A stretch of 14,408 nt of DNA from assembly GCA_039039985.1 (NCBI GenBank), contig JBCCOV010000132.1, positions 1 to 14,408 of the forward strand, read 5' to 3'. Under the pieces are notes generated by a model. It had not been told where the DNA came from, did no database searches, and saw nothing but the letters and a program-made list of their open reading frames with translations. Positions 1 to 7,989 of this stretch are shown here, one piece after another. The DNA comes from JBCBWG01 sp039039985 (GTDB taxonomy: Bacteria; Pseudomonadota; Alphaproteobacteria; Rhizobiales; Hyphomicrobiaceae). Each line of letters begins with the position of its first letter. Within the stretch, counting starts at the first letter, position 1. Made by a program: the position numbers and the translations under genes.

Positions 1-675
1 GCACAGTCGTGCTGCGCATACGGGACCGAGGTTCTGGCCAATGTGTGGATGCACAACGGCTTCCTTCAAGTCGAAGGTGAGAAGATGTCGAAGTCGCTCG
101 GCAACTTCATCACGATTCACGATCTGTTGGCGACAGATGGGTTTGGTGGGCAGAAGTGGCCGGGCCGGGTCTTACGTTGGGCGATGCTGGCGACACATTA
201 TCGACAACCGCTCGACTGGACTGTGGATCGCTTGACGCAGGCGCGGAACACGCTTGCCGACTTCGCCGACCTGATCGCGGATGTGCCGCCGTCTGACGCG
301 CCAAACGATGACGTGATTGCAGCATTGCTCGATGACCTGAACACGCCAAGCGCGATGTCGATTGTGCATGGCATTGCAAAATCTGCGCGGCGGGGAAATA
401 CGGAGCGCGCCGCTGATCTCAGTGCGACACTGCGGTTTCTCGGTCTGTACGGCGGCGAGACCCGCGAGGACTTCATGGCCGGGCGCGCGGTCCATGAGGT
501 TGACGAAACGCAAGTCGAGGCGCTGGTGGCCGAACGACTTGAGGCGCGCAAGGCGAAGAACTGGGCCGAGAGCGATCGGCTACGTGATGAACTTGCCGCG
601 TTGGGTGTTCAGGTGAAGGACAGCAAGGATCCGCAGAGCGGCGAGGCGATTTCGAGTTGGGAGATTGCACGATGA
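1..675 (+). CDS. cysS: Cysteine--tRNA ligase, C-terminal part (5' end outside window)
   Basis: This is the 3' portion of cysteinyl-tRNA synthetase, the cytoplasmic class I enzyme that charges tRNA-Cys. The reading frame is open from base 1, so the gene enters from the left and the Rossmann-fold N-terminus with the HIGH motif is not visible. The visible part begins with AQSCCAYG, then the family segment WMHNGF and the KMSKS loop at 82-96, which contacts ATP and the tRNA acceptor end. The helical DALR-type anticodon-binding domain follows, and a charged tail ends in SSWEIAR. The CCAYG variant before the WMHNG block fits alphaproteobacterial CysS by recollection. The stop codon overlaps the start of the next gene in an ATGA at 672-675, so the two are probably translationally coupled. 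Identity is near certain. Confidence 0.96.
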   Translation, partial: AQSCCAYGTEVLANVWMHNGFLQVEGEKMSKSLGNFITIHDLLATDGFGGQKWPGRVLRWAMLATHYRQPLDWTVDRLTQARNTLADFADLIADVPPSDAPNDDVIAALLDDLNTPSAMSIVHGIAKSARRGNTERAADLSATLRFLGLYGGETREDFMAGRAVHEVDETQVEALVAERLEARKAKNWAESDRLRDELAALGVQVKDSKDPQSGEAISSWEIAR

Positions 676-1178
676 CGGCTCAGCATCCGCTTCGTCCGGT
701 CCTGCCGGCCGACGTGCCGCGCCTGCGCGATGTGTTCGCGCAGAGCATCGATGGATTGACCGAAGACGATTATGATGAGGATCAACGGCTTGCCTGGATT
801 AGCCGGGCCGAAGACATGGACGCTTTTGGTCAGCGCATACTCGGCAATGTCACGTTGGTCGTTGAGCGCGACGGCGAGCTGCTTGGGTTTGCCTGCCTGA
901 AGGAGAACAGCGTGATTGATATGCTGTACGTCCACCCGCACTTTGCCGGGCAGGGAGTCGCCTCAACACTGGTTGATGCTCTGGAACGTATTGCGGCGGG
1001 CCGTGGTGTCGAGACGGTCACCGTCGATGCCAGCGAGACGGCGGTCGAGTTCTTCGAGACGCGCGGCTTTGTTGGTCTGCGGCGGAACTCGGTGTCCATC
1101 GGAGATCAGTGGCTCACCAACACGACGATGTCGAAATCCCTTCAGCCAAAAGTAACGGGGCATGATCGTCCCTCTTAA
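672..1178 (+). CDS. GNAT family N-acetyltransferase
   Basis: A 168-residue protein of the GCN5-related N-acetyltransferase fold, which transfers an acetyl group from acetyl-CoA to an amine. The core shows the usual order: an N-terminal strand and helix (PVLPADVPRLRDVF), a strand with ERDGELLGFACL, then motif A, IDMLYVHPHFAGQGVASTL (residues about 82-100), whose GQG loop binds the CoA pyrophosphate. Motif B follows, with an FFETRGF segment near residue 140. I chose the ATG at 672 because it overlaps the cysS stop as ATGA; an upstream in-frame TTG at 657 would only add five residues lying inside cysS. The substrate cannot be told from sequence. The tail after the GNAT core (about 30 residues) is polar and low in motifs. 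Coupling to cysS may be expression convenience only. Confidence 0.88.
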   Translation: MTAQHPLRPVLPADVPRLRDVFAQSIDGLTEDDYDEDQRLAWISRAEDMDAFGQRILGNVTLVVERDGELLGFACLKENSVIDMLYVHPHFAGQGVASTLVDALERIAAGRGVETVTVDASETAVEFFETRGFVGLRRNSVSIGDQWLTNTTMSKSLQPKVTGHDRPS

Positions 1179-1206
1179 GGCAGTCGGTTGCCAGTCACAT
1201 CGTGTC

Positions 1207-1239
1207 GATTGGCCGTCACCTGCAGCACGCGCGCCAATC
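1207..1239. promoter_or_regulatory. Inverted repeat in the gap upstream of cimA
   Basis: The 94-base gap between the acetyltransferase and cimA holds a perfect 7-bp inverted repeat: GATTGGC at 1207-1213 and GCCAATC at 1233-1239, separated by 19 bases. A smaller hairpin (GGCA/TGCC, 1179-1192) directly follows the acetyltransferase stop. Neither has a T-run, so neither is a convincing intrinsic terminator. The longer one may be an operator or leader structure for cimA, but this is only a structural observation. Confidence 0.25.
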
Positions 1240-1272
1240 CGCCCGCATCACTAAGATTCGAGACGCTTCAAA

Positions 1273-2901
1273 ATGTCAGCAACGCCAAATCGTGACCGCC
1301 TCTATCTGTTCGACACCACCCTGCGCGACGGTGCGCAGACGACGGGTGTCGACTTCTCGGTTGAAGATAAGCGCCTGATCGCCAACGTGCTCGACTCGAT
1401 CGGCGTCGATTACATTGAAGGCGGGTACCCTGGTGCAAATCCGACGGATACAGCGTTATTTGAGAACCGACCTGTGTTTGAGGCGGCGCGGTTCGTCGCC
1501 TTCGGAATGACGAAACGTGCGGGACGATCGGTGTCGAACGACCCAGGGCTGCAGGCAGTTCTGCAATCGTCATCCGATGCGGTTTGTCTGGTCGCGAAGG
1601 CCTGGGACTATCACGTCCGCATTGCGCTGGGCACGACCAACGAAGAGCACGTGGATGGTATTCGCCAGTCGGTGGCGGCAACGGTCGCTGCTGGCAAGGA
1701 AGCGATGATCGACTGCGAGCACTTCTTCGACGGTTATAAAGGCAACCGGGGCTATGCGCTGGACGTGGTGCGTGCCGCGTATGAAGCCGGCGCGCGCTGG
1801 GTTGTGCTGTGCGATACCAACGGCGGCACCCTTCCCGAGGAGGTTTCGGATATCGTTCGTGATGTCACCGATTCCGTTCCCGGCGATCATCTCGGCATTC
1901 ACACACATAACGATACAGAGAATGCCGTCGCCAATACGTTTGCGGCCGTTCGCGCGGGATGCCGCCAGATCCAAGGGACCTTGAACGGTCTGGGAGAGCG
2001 CTGCGGCAACGCCAATCTGACGTCCATCATTCCAACGCTGTTGCTGAAGAGCGAGTACGCGTCGTCGTTTGAAACCGCCGTCACGCCGGAGCGTCTCGCT
2101 CGGCTCACACATGCCAGTCGGGTTCTCGACGAGATCTTGAACCGGGCGCCAAACCGGCAGGCGCCCTATGTCGGTGAAAGCGCCTTTGCAACCAAGGCCG
2201 GGATCCACGCCTCAGCCATCTTAAAGGCGCCGGAAACCTACGAACACGTGCGTCCGGAAAGTGTCGGCAACGTGCGCCGCGTGCTGGTGTCTGATCAAGC
2301 AGGACGATCGAACATTCTGGCGGAACTCGACCGGCTGGGAATTGCCGTCGACAAATCCGATGAACGGATTGGGCGCTTGCTAGAGGACGTCAAGGCGCGG
2401 GAAGCCATCGGCTACGCCTACGAAGGCGCCGATGCGTCGTTCGAGTTGCTCGCGCGGCGAACGCTCGGCGAGGTGCCGCAGTACTTCTCGATCGATTCCT
2501 TCCGTGTCATGGTCGAAAAGCGCCATAACGCGCTGGGTGAGCGCGTTACGGTGTCCGAGGCGACGGTCAAAGTGTTTATCCCGGGTTTGACGCGCCCGAT
2601 CTGGTCGGTGGAAGAGGGCAACGGCCCGGTCAACGCGCTTGATCGGGCGCTCCGAAAAGACCTGGGCCCGTACCAATGCCATATCCAGAGTGTTGTTCTG
2701 GCCGACTACAAGGTTCGCATACTGACCGGCGGTTCGGAAGCCGTGACGCGCGTGCTTATAGAGAGCCGGGATGAAGCGTCCGGTGAGCGGTGGTTTACGG
2801 TGGGTGTGTCACCCAACATAGTCGATGCCAGCTTCGAAGCGCTGGTCGACAGTATCAACTACAAACTTTTGAAGAACGGCGTTGCGCCGCATGCGGCATA
2901 G
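1273..2901 (+). CDS. cimA: (R)-citramalate synthase
   Basis: A 542-residue enzyme of the DRE-TIM metallolyase family that condenses pyruvate with acetyl-CoA to (R)-citramalate, the entry to the threonine-independent route to 2-oxobutanoate and isoleucine. The N-terminal TIM barrel starts with the metal/substrate motif DTTLRDGAQ (residues about 14-22). It carries the metal-binding HTHND at 210-214 and the GLGERCGNANL block at about 239-249, both typical of the LeuA/CimA group. The C-terminal part (about residue 400 onward, ending LLKNGVAPHAA) matches a LeuA-type allosteric dimer domain, so feedback control by isoleucine is plausible. Length fits the long CimA class rather than homocitrate synthase, with which it is often confused. 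The start ATG at 1273 puts the DTTLRDG motif at the usual distance from the N-terminus. Confidence 0.92.
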   Translation: MSATPNRDRLYLFDTTLRDGAQTTGVDFSVEDKRLIANVLDSIGVDYIEGGYPGANPTDTALFENRPVFEAARFVAFGMTKRAGRSVSNDPGLQAVLQSSSDAVCLVAKAWDYHVRIALGTTNEEHVDGIRQSVAATVAAGKEAMIDCEHFFDGYKGNRGYALDVVRAAYEAGARWVVLCDTNGGTLPEEVSDIVRDVTDSVPGDHLGIHTHNDTENAVANTFAAVRAGCRQIQGTLNGLGERCGNANLTSIIPTLLLKSEYASSFETAVTPERLARLTHASRVLDEILNRAPNRQAPYVGESAFATKAGIHASAILKAPETYEHVRPESVGNVRRVLVSDQAGRSNILAELDRLGIAVDKSDERIGRLLEDVKAREAIGYAYEGADASFELLARRTLGEVPQYFSIDSFRVMVEKRHNALGERVTVSEATVKVFIPGLTRPIWSVEEGNGPVNALDRALRKDLGPYQCHIQSVVLADYKVRILTGGSEAVTRVLIESRDEASGERWFTVGVSPNIVDASFEALVDSINYKLLKNGVAPHAA

Positions 2902-3440
2902 CCAGTGTCTGACGACGGCGCGGTTGCCTCGGCGTATTGCGTGTCGCGTTATATGTGCTTCGCTGTGGTTTGTTTTCGCTCACGGCTATTCCTCGCTTCG
3001 CTCGGGCCTCCGCGGGGGGCGGCGCAACGCGCCGGGCCGCGTTCGCGGCCTGGAGTGCCAGACGGCTGGCCCGCGCTGGTTGTTGATCGCTCGCGGCTAT
3101 TCCTCGCTTCGCTCGGGCCTCCGCGGGGGCGGCGCAACGCGCCGGGCCGCGTTCGCGGCCTGGGGTGCCAGACGGCTGGCCCGCGCTGGTTGTTGATCGC
3201 TCGCGGCTATTCCTCGCTTCGCTCGGGCCTTCGCGGGGGCGGCGCAACGCGCCGGGCCGCGTTCGCGGCCTGGAACAATGCTCGACGGCTAACCCGCGCT
3301 CAAGTAGCGAGCGCTTGTCGCGAGCGGTAGCGCACGTCAGGACTCGCTCGAGCCGCGAGCCTGCGAGCGTGCGAACAGCGCCATTAAAGACTCACGAACA
3401 GCGCAACGAAAGACGTGAAGCTGATTGAGCGCGGCCAGCT
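2902..3440. other. Gene-free GC-rich repeat region between convergent genes
   Basis: This 539-base stretch lies between cimA (plus) and the MeaB-like GTPase (minus) and holds no believable gene. It contains the 110-bp tandem repeats, then a flank (3301-3440) rich in the words GCGAGCG and CGCTCG. That flank includes the hairpin CTCGC/GCGAG at 3343-3359 and two copies of CGAACAGCGC (3372-3381 and 3395-3404, period 23). The 10-mer AGCCGCGAGC at 3351-3360 is the exact reverse complement of bases inside repeat copies 2 and 3, so a long-range stem is possible. Transcripts from both sides would run into this structured zone. Confidence 0.75.
2974..3300. repeat. Three-copy tandem repeat of about 110 bp with internal hairpins
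   Basis: Three head-to-tail copies lie at about 2974-3084 (111 bp, one extra G in a G-run), 3085-3194 (110 bp) and 3195-3300 (degenerate at its right end). Copies are almost identical over about 100 bases. Each intact unit holds three adjacent perfect hairpins: GGCGC/GCGCC with a 3-base loop, GGCCGCG/CGCGGCC with a TT loop, and GCCAG/CTGGC with a 4-base loop (3021-3033, 3035-3050 and 3057-3070 in copy 1). The third hairpin is lost in copy 3. The array sits directly downstream of cimA, between it and the convergent GTPase gene. It could act as a bidirectional transcription stop or mRNA-stabilising structure; that role is inferred. Open frames across it simply repeat the unit and are not credible proteins. 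Confidence 0.9.
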
Positions 3441-4430
3441 CTAAGTCTCGCGAGGCAAAGCAAGGAGCGCCCGCGCTGCGGCGTCGGCGTCCATGCTGCC
3501 GTCGGTCAAGCGCTCGGCAAGGTCTTTGGTTTCGGTTGTCAAAGTGGGGTCCTTCAGCCGCTCGTCAATGGCCGCAATCAGGGTTTGCTGAAGGAGATAG
3601 CGCGCCCGCTTTTGGCGGCGTTCGGCCGGAGACAACGACATCCGTTTGGCAATCTGGTTTTCGATTTCCGTCGCGAGTTCCTCGATTCCGGTGCCCGTGG
3701 TTGCGGCCGTGGCGAGCACCGGAGGCTGTGCAACGTCATGCGCACGCAGTGCCAGGGCGTTTTGGAGCTGATCGCGAGTTTGATGCGCGCCGGGATGGTC
3801 CGACTTGTTGACGACCAGAATGTCGGCAATCTCAAGCAAGCCGGCTTTCATGGCTTGGACGCCATCTCCGAGGCCGGGCGCTGCGACAACAAGCTGGACG
3901 TCTGCAATCCTGGCAATGTCGATTTCGTTCTGACCGGTGCCGACAGTTTCAATCAGGATCGGGTCGAACCCTGCCGCGTCCAATCCATCGATCAAGCGGA
4001 CCGCAGCGGGGGTAACGCCGCCGAGATGTCCGGCACTGGAGAGCGAGCGGATCATAATGTCCGGGTCTTCGGCGGCCGCCGACATGCGGATACGGTCACC
4101 CAGTATGGCGCCGCCGCTGTTCGGACTGGACGGGTCAACCGCGATCACAGCGAGGCGACGACCGCGCACCCGTAAGGTCTGAAGGAGCGCGTTCACGAGC
4201 GTTGATTTGCCGGCACCCGGTGGGCCCGTGATGCCAATAATGTTGGCACCATGCGCGCGTGAGCGAAGCCCTTGGACGAGGCTAGCGAGATTGCTTGTGC
4301 GCCCAGTCTCCAGCGCCGTGAGAACGTTGGCTATGGCGCGTCTGTGGCCGGTATCAAACGCGGCCAGATGGGCGTCGCTGTCTGAGGACGAATGCGCGGT
4401 TTTGTCTGACGCCGGCAGATTGGTCTCCAT
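3441..4430 (-). CDS. meaB: MeaB/ArgK-family P-loop GTPase (methylmalonyl-CoA mutase-associated type)
   Basis: A 329-residue G3E-type P-loop GTPase. Family members are chaperones that load and protect adenosylcobalamin in methylmalonyl-CoA mutase or related mutases. Visible motifs are Walker A GPPGAGKS (residues 69-76), the magnesium segment VDPSSP (98-103), ETVGTGQNEID (161-171, equivalent to the family ETVGVGQSE block) and the guanine-specificity motif NKSD (208-211). A helical C-terminal arm rich in Arg and Leu, used for dimerisation in the family, follows. The switch-region block often seen as MATRG in MeaB reads LSSAG here (130-134), so the partner may differ from the classical mutase. 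No mutase gene is in the window. It starts 33 bases after the M48 protease stop, so the two may be co-transcribed. The older name 'LAO/AO transport ATPase' refers to the same family. Confidence 0.85.
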   Translation of the reverse strand: METNLPASDKTAHSSSDSDAHLAAFDTGHRRAIANVLTALETGRTSNLASLVQGLRSRAHGANIIGITGPPGAGKSTLVNALLQTLRVRGRRLAVIAVDPSSPNSGGAILGDRIRMSAAAEDPDIMIRSLSSAGHLGGVTPAAVRLIDGLDAAGFDPILIETVGTGQNEIDIARIADVQLVVAAPGLGDGVQAMKAGLLEIADILVVNKSDHPGAHQTRDQLQNALALRAHDVAQPPVLATAATTGTGIEELATEIENQIAKRMSLSPAERRQKRARYLLQQTLIAAIDERLKDPTLTTETKDLAERLTDGSMDADAAARALLALPRET

Positions 4431-4463
4431 AGGCCAGAGCGATCCAGTTGGACTTGAAACGAT

Positions 4464-5441
4464 CTAGTACCACACACCGGGAAAGCGGTAGCGCGGGCGA
4501 AGCCCCATTGGGCCTGGTGCGATCAACGTCACCACCGGGATCTCACGCACCGAGATTTGCGGCATCGAGCGACGTGGATCGAGCTCGCGCAGCCGGGCAA
4601 TCCGGTCTTCGACCTTTGGATGCGTTCTCAAGACGGACGGTTGCGGCATGCGGCGACCGGGAACCGGCATCATCAGGTCTTCCCAAGCGCGCCCCATGAT
4701 GTTGTCGAGTTTCTGTAGTGCGGATGCGAGTGCGGCTGGATCTCCGGTCAGCATGGCCCCTTCAAGATCCGCGTCGTACTCGCGGGCGCGGGACAGGCCA
4801 AGCTGCATGAGGCTCGACAACAACGGCGTGAAGTAGAGAATGATGATGGCGATCCATGAGACGGCGGTTACGCCGCTGGTTACCAGGTAGAACACATTCA
4901 AGATGGCGAGCGTTACTGCGAGATAGGACAGCGACAGCGTCATACGGCTGATGACATCGGCCAACCCCATAACCCAGAGATCATTGTTTCTGATGTGGCT
5001 GACTTCGTGGGCGATGACACCGGCGAGTTCGCGCAGCGTCAGTCGGCGGACGAGGCCGGACGTCAGACCAATAGCAGCGTCGTCCTGCGTTCCTGTTGCA
5101 AACGCGTTCAGCGTCGGGCTCGGAATGAGGTAGAGCTTTGGCTGCTGCTTCAGCTCGGCGCGTTCGGACAGGATGCGCGTGAGGTTCGCCAGGTCACCGC
5201 CGAAGGTCGCATCAATCCGGCGTGCGCCATACATCCGCATGATGACGTGCGGCGGCAGACGCGGAGCAAGAAGCATAACGGTCGCGATCGCGATGACGGT
5301 CACGAGCAGCCCGCCGAGACCGAGAATGAGAAAGGTCGGGATGGCAAGAAGAACGGCGAGACCACCCAGGAGCAGAGCGGAGTGAAGTTGATTCCGCGTT
5401 TTATGGGCGCGGTGCGTTTCGGCATCGAGCAGTTGTCTCAT
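4464..5441 (-). CDS. HtpX-like M48 family membrane zinc metalloprotease
   Basis: A membrane-embedded M48 peptidase of 325 residues from the ATG at 5441. An in-frame GTG at 5453 would add four residues. In the family such proteases degrade misfolded membrane proteins at the cytoplasmic membrane. The zinc site is complete: HEVSH (residues 145-149) and a downstream glutamate in REYDAD (E221). Two hydrophobic stretches near the N-terminus (about 22-60) and two after the active site (about 169-215) give the usual four-segment HtpX layout. An AFATG segment just before the active site is also typical. The C-terminal HPKVEDRIARL motif is the common M48 ending. The first 20 residues are polar, with several His and Arg. 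I do not assign htpX itself because alphaproteobacteria often carry several M48 paralogues. It is followed after 22 bases by the GTPase gene. Confidence 0.88.
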   Translation of the reverse strand: MRQLLDAETHRAHKTRNQLHSALLLGGLAVLLAIPTFLILGLGGLLVTVIAIATVMLLAPRLPPHVIMRMYGARRIDATFGGDLANLTRILSERAELKQQPKLYLIPSPTLNAFATGTQDDAAIGLTSGLVRRLTLRELAGVIAHEVSHIRNNDLWVMGLADVISRMTLSLSYLAVTLAILNVFYLVTSGVTAVSWIAIIILYFTPLLSSLMQLGLSRAREYDADLEGAMLTGDPAALASALQKLDNIMGRAWEDLMMPVPGRRMPQPSVLRTHPKVEDRIARLRELDPRRSMPQISVREIPVVTLIAPGPMGLRPRYRFPGVWY

Positions 5442-5592
5442 TGCCTGGCTCACTCTTGGACGATCGCGTTGGTCGGCTGGCGTCGACGGTCACAGTCGGG
5501 CGATGAACTTAACCCGCTTTCACGTGGTCGGGAATGCAGCATCCACATGGAAGATTGTGCGTTCCGTCCATCGCATACCGAGGGCCGAGAAT

Positions 5593-6219
5593 TTAGAAAC
5601 GCTCCATGGCGGCCTGCTGCTGGTCGTCCGGTTCGGCGGGGAGTTTCGCCCACTCATGTTCGAGCTTCGGCACAATCTCATCTGCGTTGGCGACGACGTG
5701 AAACCGGACCTCGAGGCCAGACCGAATGAAGGTTTCCGCGCGCATGTGCTCCAGCAGTGAGAGAAACGGCGCCCAGAAGTTATTGATGTTGGCGACAATG
5801 ATCGGCTTGGTATGGCGGCCGAGCTGCGCCCACGTGAGTTGCTCAACGAGTTCTTCCAACGTTCCAATACCGCCGGGAAGTGCGATAAACGCGTCGGAGC
5901 GTTGGAACATCAGCATTTTGCGTTCGTGCATGTCGTCGACGACGATCAATTCATCGCCGTCGCGGAGCATCTGTTCCCGCTCGGAGAGAAAGTTCGGGAT
6001 AATACCGGTCACGTAGCCGCCGTGATTGAGCGTGGCGCGTGCAACCTCACCCATCAGGCCCAGGCCGCCGCCGCCGTAAACCAGGCCGACGTTCGCCGCA
6101 GCCAGATCCTCACCCAGTTGACGTGCCGTTTCGGCGTAGGCCGCAGTCTTACCTGAGCCCGAACCACAATAGACGCAGACACTGCGCGCTGGTTTCGCTC
6201 TGGAAGCGGCATTGGCCAT
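5593..6219 (-). CDS. LOG family nucleoside 5'-monophosphate phosphoribohydrolase
   Basis: A 208-residue Rossmann-like protein of the LOG (TIGR00730) family, which releases the base from cytokinin-type or other nucleoside 5'-monophosphates. It shows SVCVYCGSGSG at the N-terminus, the phosphate-binding YGGGGLGLMG (residues about 48-57), DDMHERK (95-101) and the signature ALPGGIGTLEE (113-123) with the catalytic Arg/Glu pair. Length is normal. The start ATG at 6219 is supported by an AGAAGGGA ribosome site about seven bases upstream on the minus strand. In bacteria these proteins are often labelled 'lysine decarboxylase-like', which is a historical mistake. The gap of about 150 bases to the M48 gene downstream shows nothing distinctive. 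The natural substrate may be AMP-like; plant-hormone production is not implied. Confidence 0.9.
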   Translation of the reverse strand: MANAASRAKPARSVCVYCGSGSGKTAAYAETARQLGEDLAAANVGLVYGGGGLGLMGEVARATLNHGGYVTGIIPNFLSEREQMLRDGDELIVVDDMHERKMLMFQRSDAFIALPGGIGTLEELVEQLTWAQLGRHTKPIIVANINNFWAPFLSLLEHMRAETFIRSGLEVRFHVVANADEIVPKLEHEWAKLPAEPDDQQQAAMERF

Positions 6220-6252
6220 GTGTTTTCCCTTCTGATAACTGGCGGCGGCAAC

Positions 6253-6274
6253 GGATAGCGTCGCGGTTCTATCC
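6253..6274. promoter_or_regulatory. Inverted repeat upstream of the LOG gene
   Basis: The 102-base gap between the substrate-binding protein gene and the LOG gene has a perfect inverted repeat, GGATAG (6253-6258) and CTATCC (6269-6274), spaced by 10 bases. It lies 34 bases before the LOG start. No T-run follows on either strand, so an operator is as likely as a terminator; the assignment is weak. Confidence 0.25.
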
Positions 6275-6321
6275 CCGTCGGGCTTAAAACCGCACGCATC
6301 GGCCGAGTTTGTTGCGAGTCC

Positions 6322-7974
6322 TCAACGGACGGAAGGCGTTTCGCCAGCTTTGGTTTCGCGCGACGTTGCACCACTGGTCAAAACGCGGGCAAACGCCAGG
6401 CGCGGCTTGTTCGTCACATCAACCTGAATGTCCAGATCTTTCGACATGGCATAGCTCAGAGTTTGAATGTGAAGCGGCAGATAGATCATTTCCTCGTGCA
6501 GTCGCTCCCAGAGATTGGCGACGATAAGGGCGCGCTTCGCCTGGTTGATCTCGGAATCAAGTGCGGCAATCGCGCGATCAACGATTGGGTCTGAATACGA
6601 GGTGCCGTTCCAACTGCCGGCGGTTTGACCGCGGGAGTGGAACAAGTGCTCGAACACGTAGGCGCTATCGAATGTCGGCACGCCCCATCCGAGCAGATAC
6701 ATGTCTGCACCGCCGGACCGGATCAGAGGAAAGTGCGCCGTTTTGCTTTGCGCGACGACCGTTGCCATGACGCCAATCTCGGCGAGTTGCCGGGAGACTG
6801 CCGCGCAAATCTCGGCATCGTTGAGGTAGCGATCGTTCGGGCAGTTCAACGTTAACTTAAAGCCATCAGCGACACCGGCCTCTGTTAAAAGCTTGCGGGC
6901 CTGATCGACATTCGGCTTCTGCACGCGATCCAGTTGCCGCGGATAGCCATTGATCTGAGGCGGGGCCACGACACCACTGGGGAGTGACTGCCCGTTCATG
7001 ACCGTGCGCTGGATCGCCTCGCGATCAATCGCCAAGTTGAGGGCCCGACGCACACGGATGTCAGATAATGGGTTGGCCGCCAAGACAGATTGGATGCTCT
7101 TGCGTTTTGGGTCTACGTTCAGCCCGATGAATATCGCCCGGTTGTCCGGTCCGACGTTGAGGCGAATGTCGGTCGACAACGCGAGCGTAGGCAGAGCATT
7201 CGCCGGCACGTCCTGGACAAAATCGACGTCGCCGGCCGTCAAGGCGGCGATGCGATCATTCGCGTTTGGGATCGGGCGATAGACAAGCCGTGAAATGGCA
7301 GGCGTTCGGCCGCGCCACCCGCGCCAGTCCGATGCGGCAGCCAGCTCTGTCAAGCGGCCGGGCGCGCGGCGGACGAGCCGGAATGGCCCGGTGCCATTCG
7401 CGATGCGAACGTCGCGATCCGCCTGGTCCGCCGTGCGACGGCGCGGCGTCTCCAATCCGTTCTGCGTCGCCCACCTTTGCGACAGGATGAAAATGTGTGA
7501 CAGCCGTGTGGGCAGCAGGCGATCCGGTGCTTTGGTCTCTATCAGCAGCGCGGTGCCGTCGGTCGGCTCAATCCGGACGATGTTCGAGATCAAGCTGCGC
7601 ATGTCCGAAGACGGCGCCATCGCCCGCCTCAGAGAGAAGACAACATCGTTGACCGTTAATCTGCTGCCGTCGTGGAATGCAACATCGTCAAAGAGTTCAA
7701 AGCGCCAGACTTTCGGATCGCGCGTCAGCGACCAGGACTTGGCGATCGCCGGTTCCAAGCGGCCATTATGGTCAAGGGCAACGAGCGGCTCATAAATCTG
7801 GCGCAACAACGTGAGCGTCGGCCCCTCATTCATCGCGTGCGGATCGAGGGTGAGCGCATCACCAGATCGCGCCCAAACGACCGTGCGCTCCTCAGCGTGC
7901 GCACGCGGCGTTTCAAGAGCCAGCGAGAAGACGAAGAGACATGTCGCGACAATCTTAAAAGCGAGATGAACCAT
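6322..7974 (-). CDS. ABC transporter substrate-binding protein, family 5 (peptide/organic solute)
   Basis: A 550-residue periplasmic binding protein of the DppA/OppA-like SBP_bac_5 family, which captures peptides, nickel, opines, glutathione or other small solutes for an ABC importer. From the ATG at 7974 the protein opens with a signal peptide (MVHLAFKIVATCLFVF..., predicted cleavage after AHA at residue 27). The family start TVVWARSGDALTLDPHAMNEG follows, then LTRDPKVWRFELFDDVAFHDG, the classic family signature region. A longer frame reaching back to 8097 adds a charged stretch before the signal peptide and is not credible. No permease or ATPase genes lie next to it, so it may use components encoded elsewhere. 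It is the last gene of the run pdxA-like, amidohydrolase, cyclase, SBP, 137 bases after the cyclase stop, which suggests it imports that pathway's substrate. Specificity cannot be read. Confidence 0.9.
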   Translation of the reverse strand: MVHLAFKIVATCLFVFSLALETPRAHAEERTVVWARSGDALTLDPHAMNEGPTLTLLRQIYEPLVALDHNGRLEPAIAKSWSLTRDPKVWRFELFDDVAFHDGSRLTVNDVVFSLRRAMAPSSDMRSLISNIVRIEPTDGTALLIETKAPDRLLPTRLSHIFILSQRWATQNGLETPRRRTADQADRDVRIANGTGPFRLVRRAPGRLTELAAASDWRGWRGRTPAISRLVYRPIPNANDRIAALTAGDVDFVQDVPANALPTLALSTDIRLNVGPDNRAIFIGLNVDPKRKSIQSVLAANPLSDIRVRRALNLAIDREAIQRTVMNGQSLPSGVVAPPQINGYPRQLDRVQKPNVDQARKLLTEAGVADGFKLTLNCPNDRYLNDAEICAAVSRQLAEIGVMATVVAQSKTAHFPLIRSGGADMYLLGWGVPTFDSAYVFEHLFHSRGQTAGSWNGTSYSDPIVDRAIAALDSEINQAKRALIVANLWERLHEEMIYLPLHIQTLSYAMSKDLDIQVDVTNKPRLAFARVLTSGATSRETKAGETPSVR

Positions 7975-7989
7975 AACGAGACCCAACGA

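Noticed and set aside
2974..3300. CRISPR-like array
   Set aside because: The unit is about 110 bp with no unique spacers between short repeats; it is an uninterrupted tandem repeat, and no cas genes are present.
2855..3428. Several long open frames on both strands across the 110-bp repeats, giving Arg/Pro/Ala-rich repetitive peptides
   Set aside because: They only translate the tandem repeat in different frames, have no ribosome sites or family motifs, and shift frame at the single-G insertion in copy 1; high GC keeps stops rare.
7903..7941. Lipoprotein signal on the binding protein
   Set aside because: The cysteine at residue 12 follows Val-Ala-Thr inside the hydrophobic core, and Thr is not an accepted residue before the lipidated Cys; the AHA site gives a better standard cleavage.
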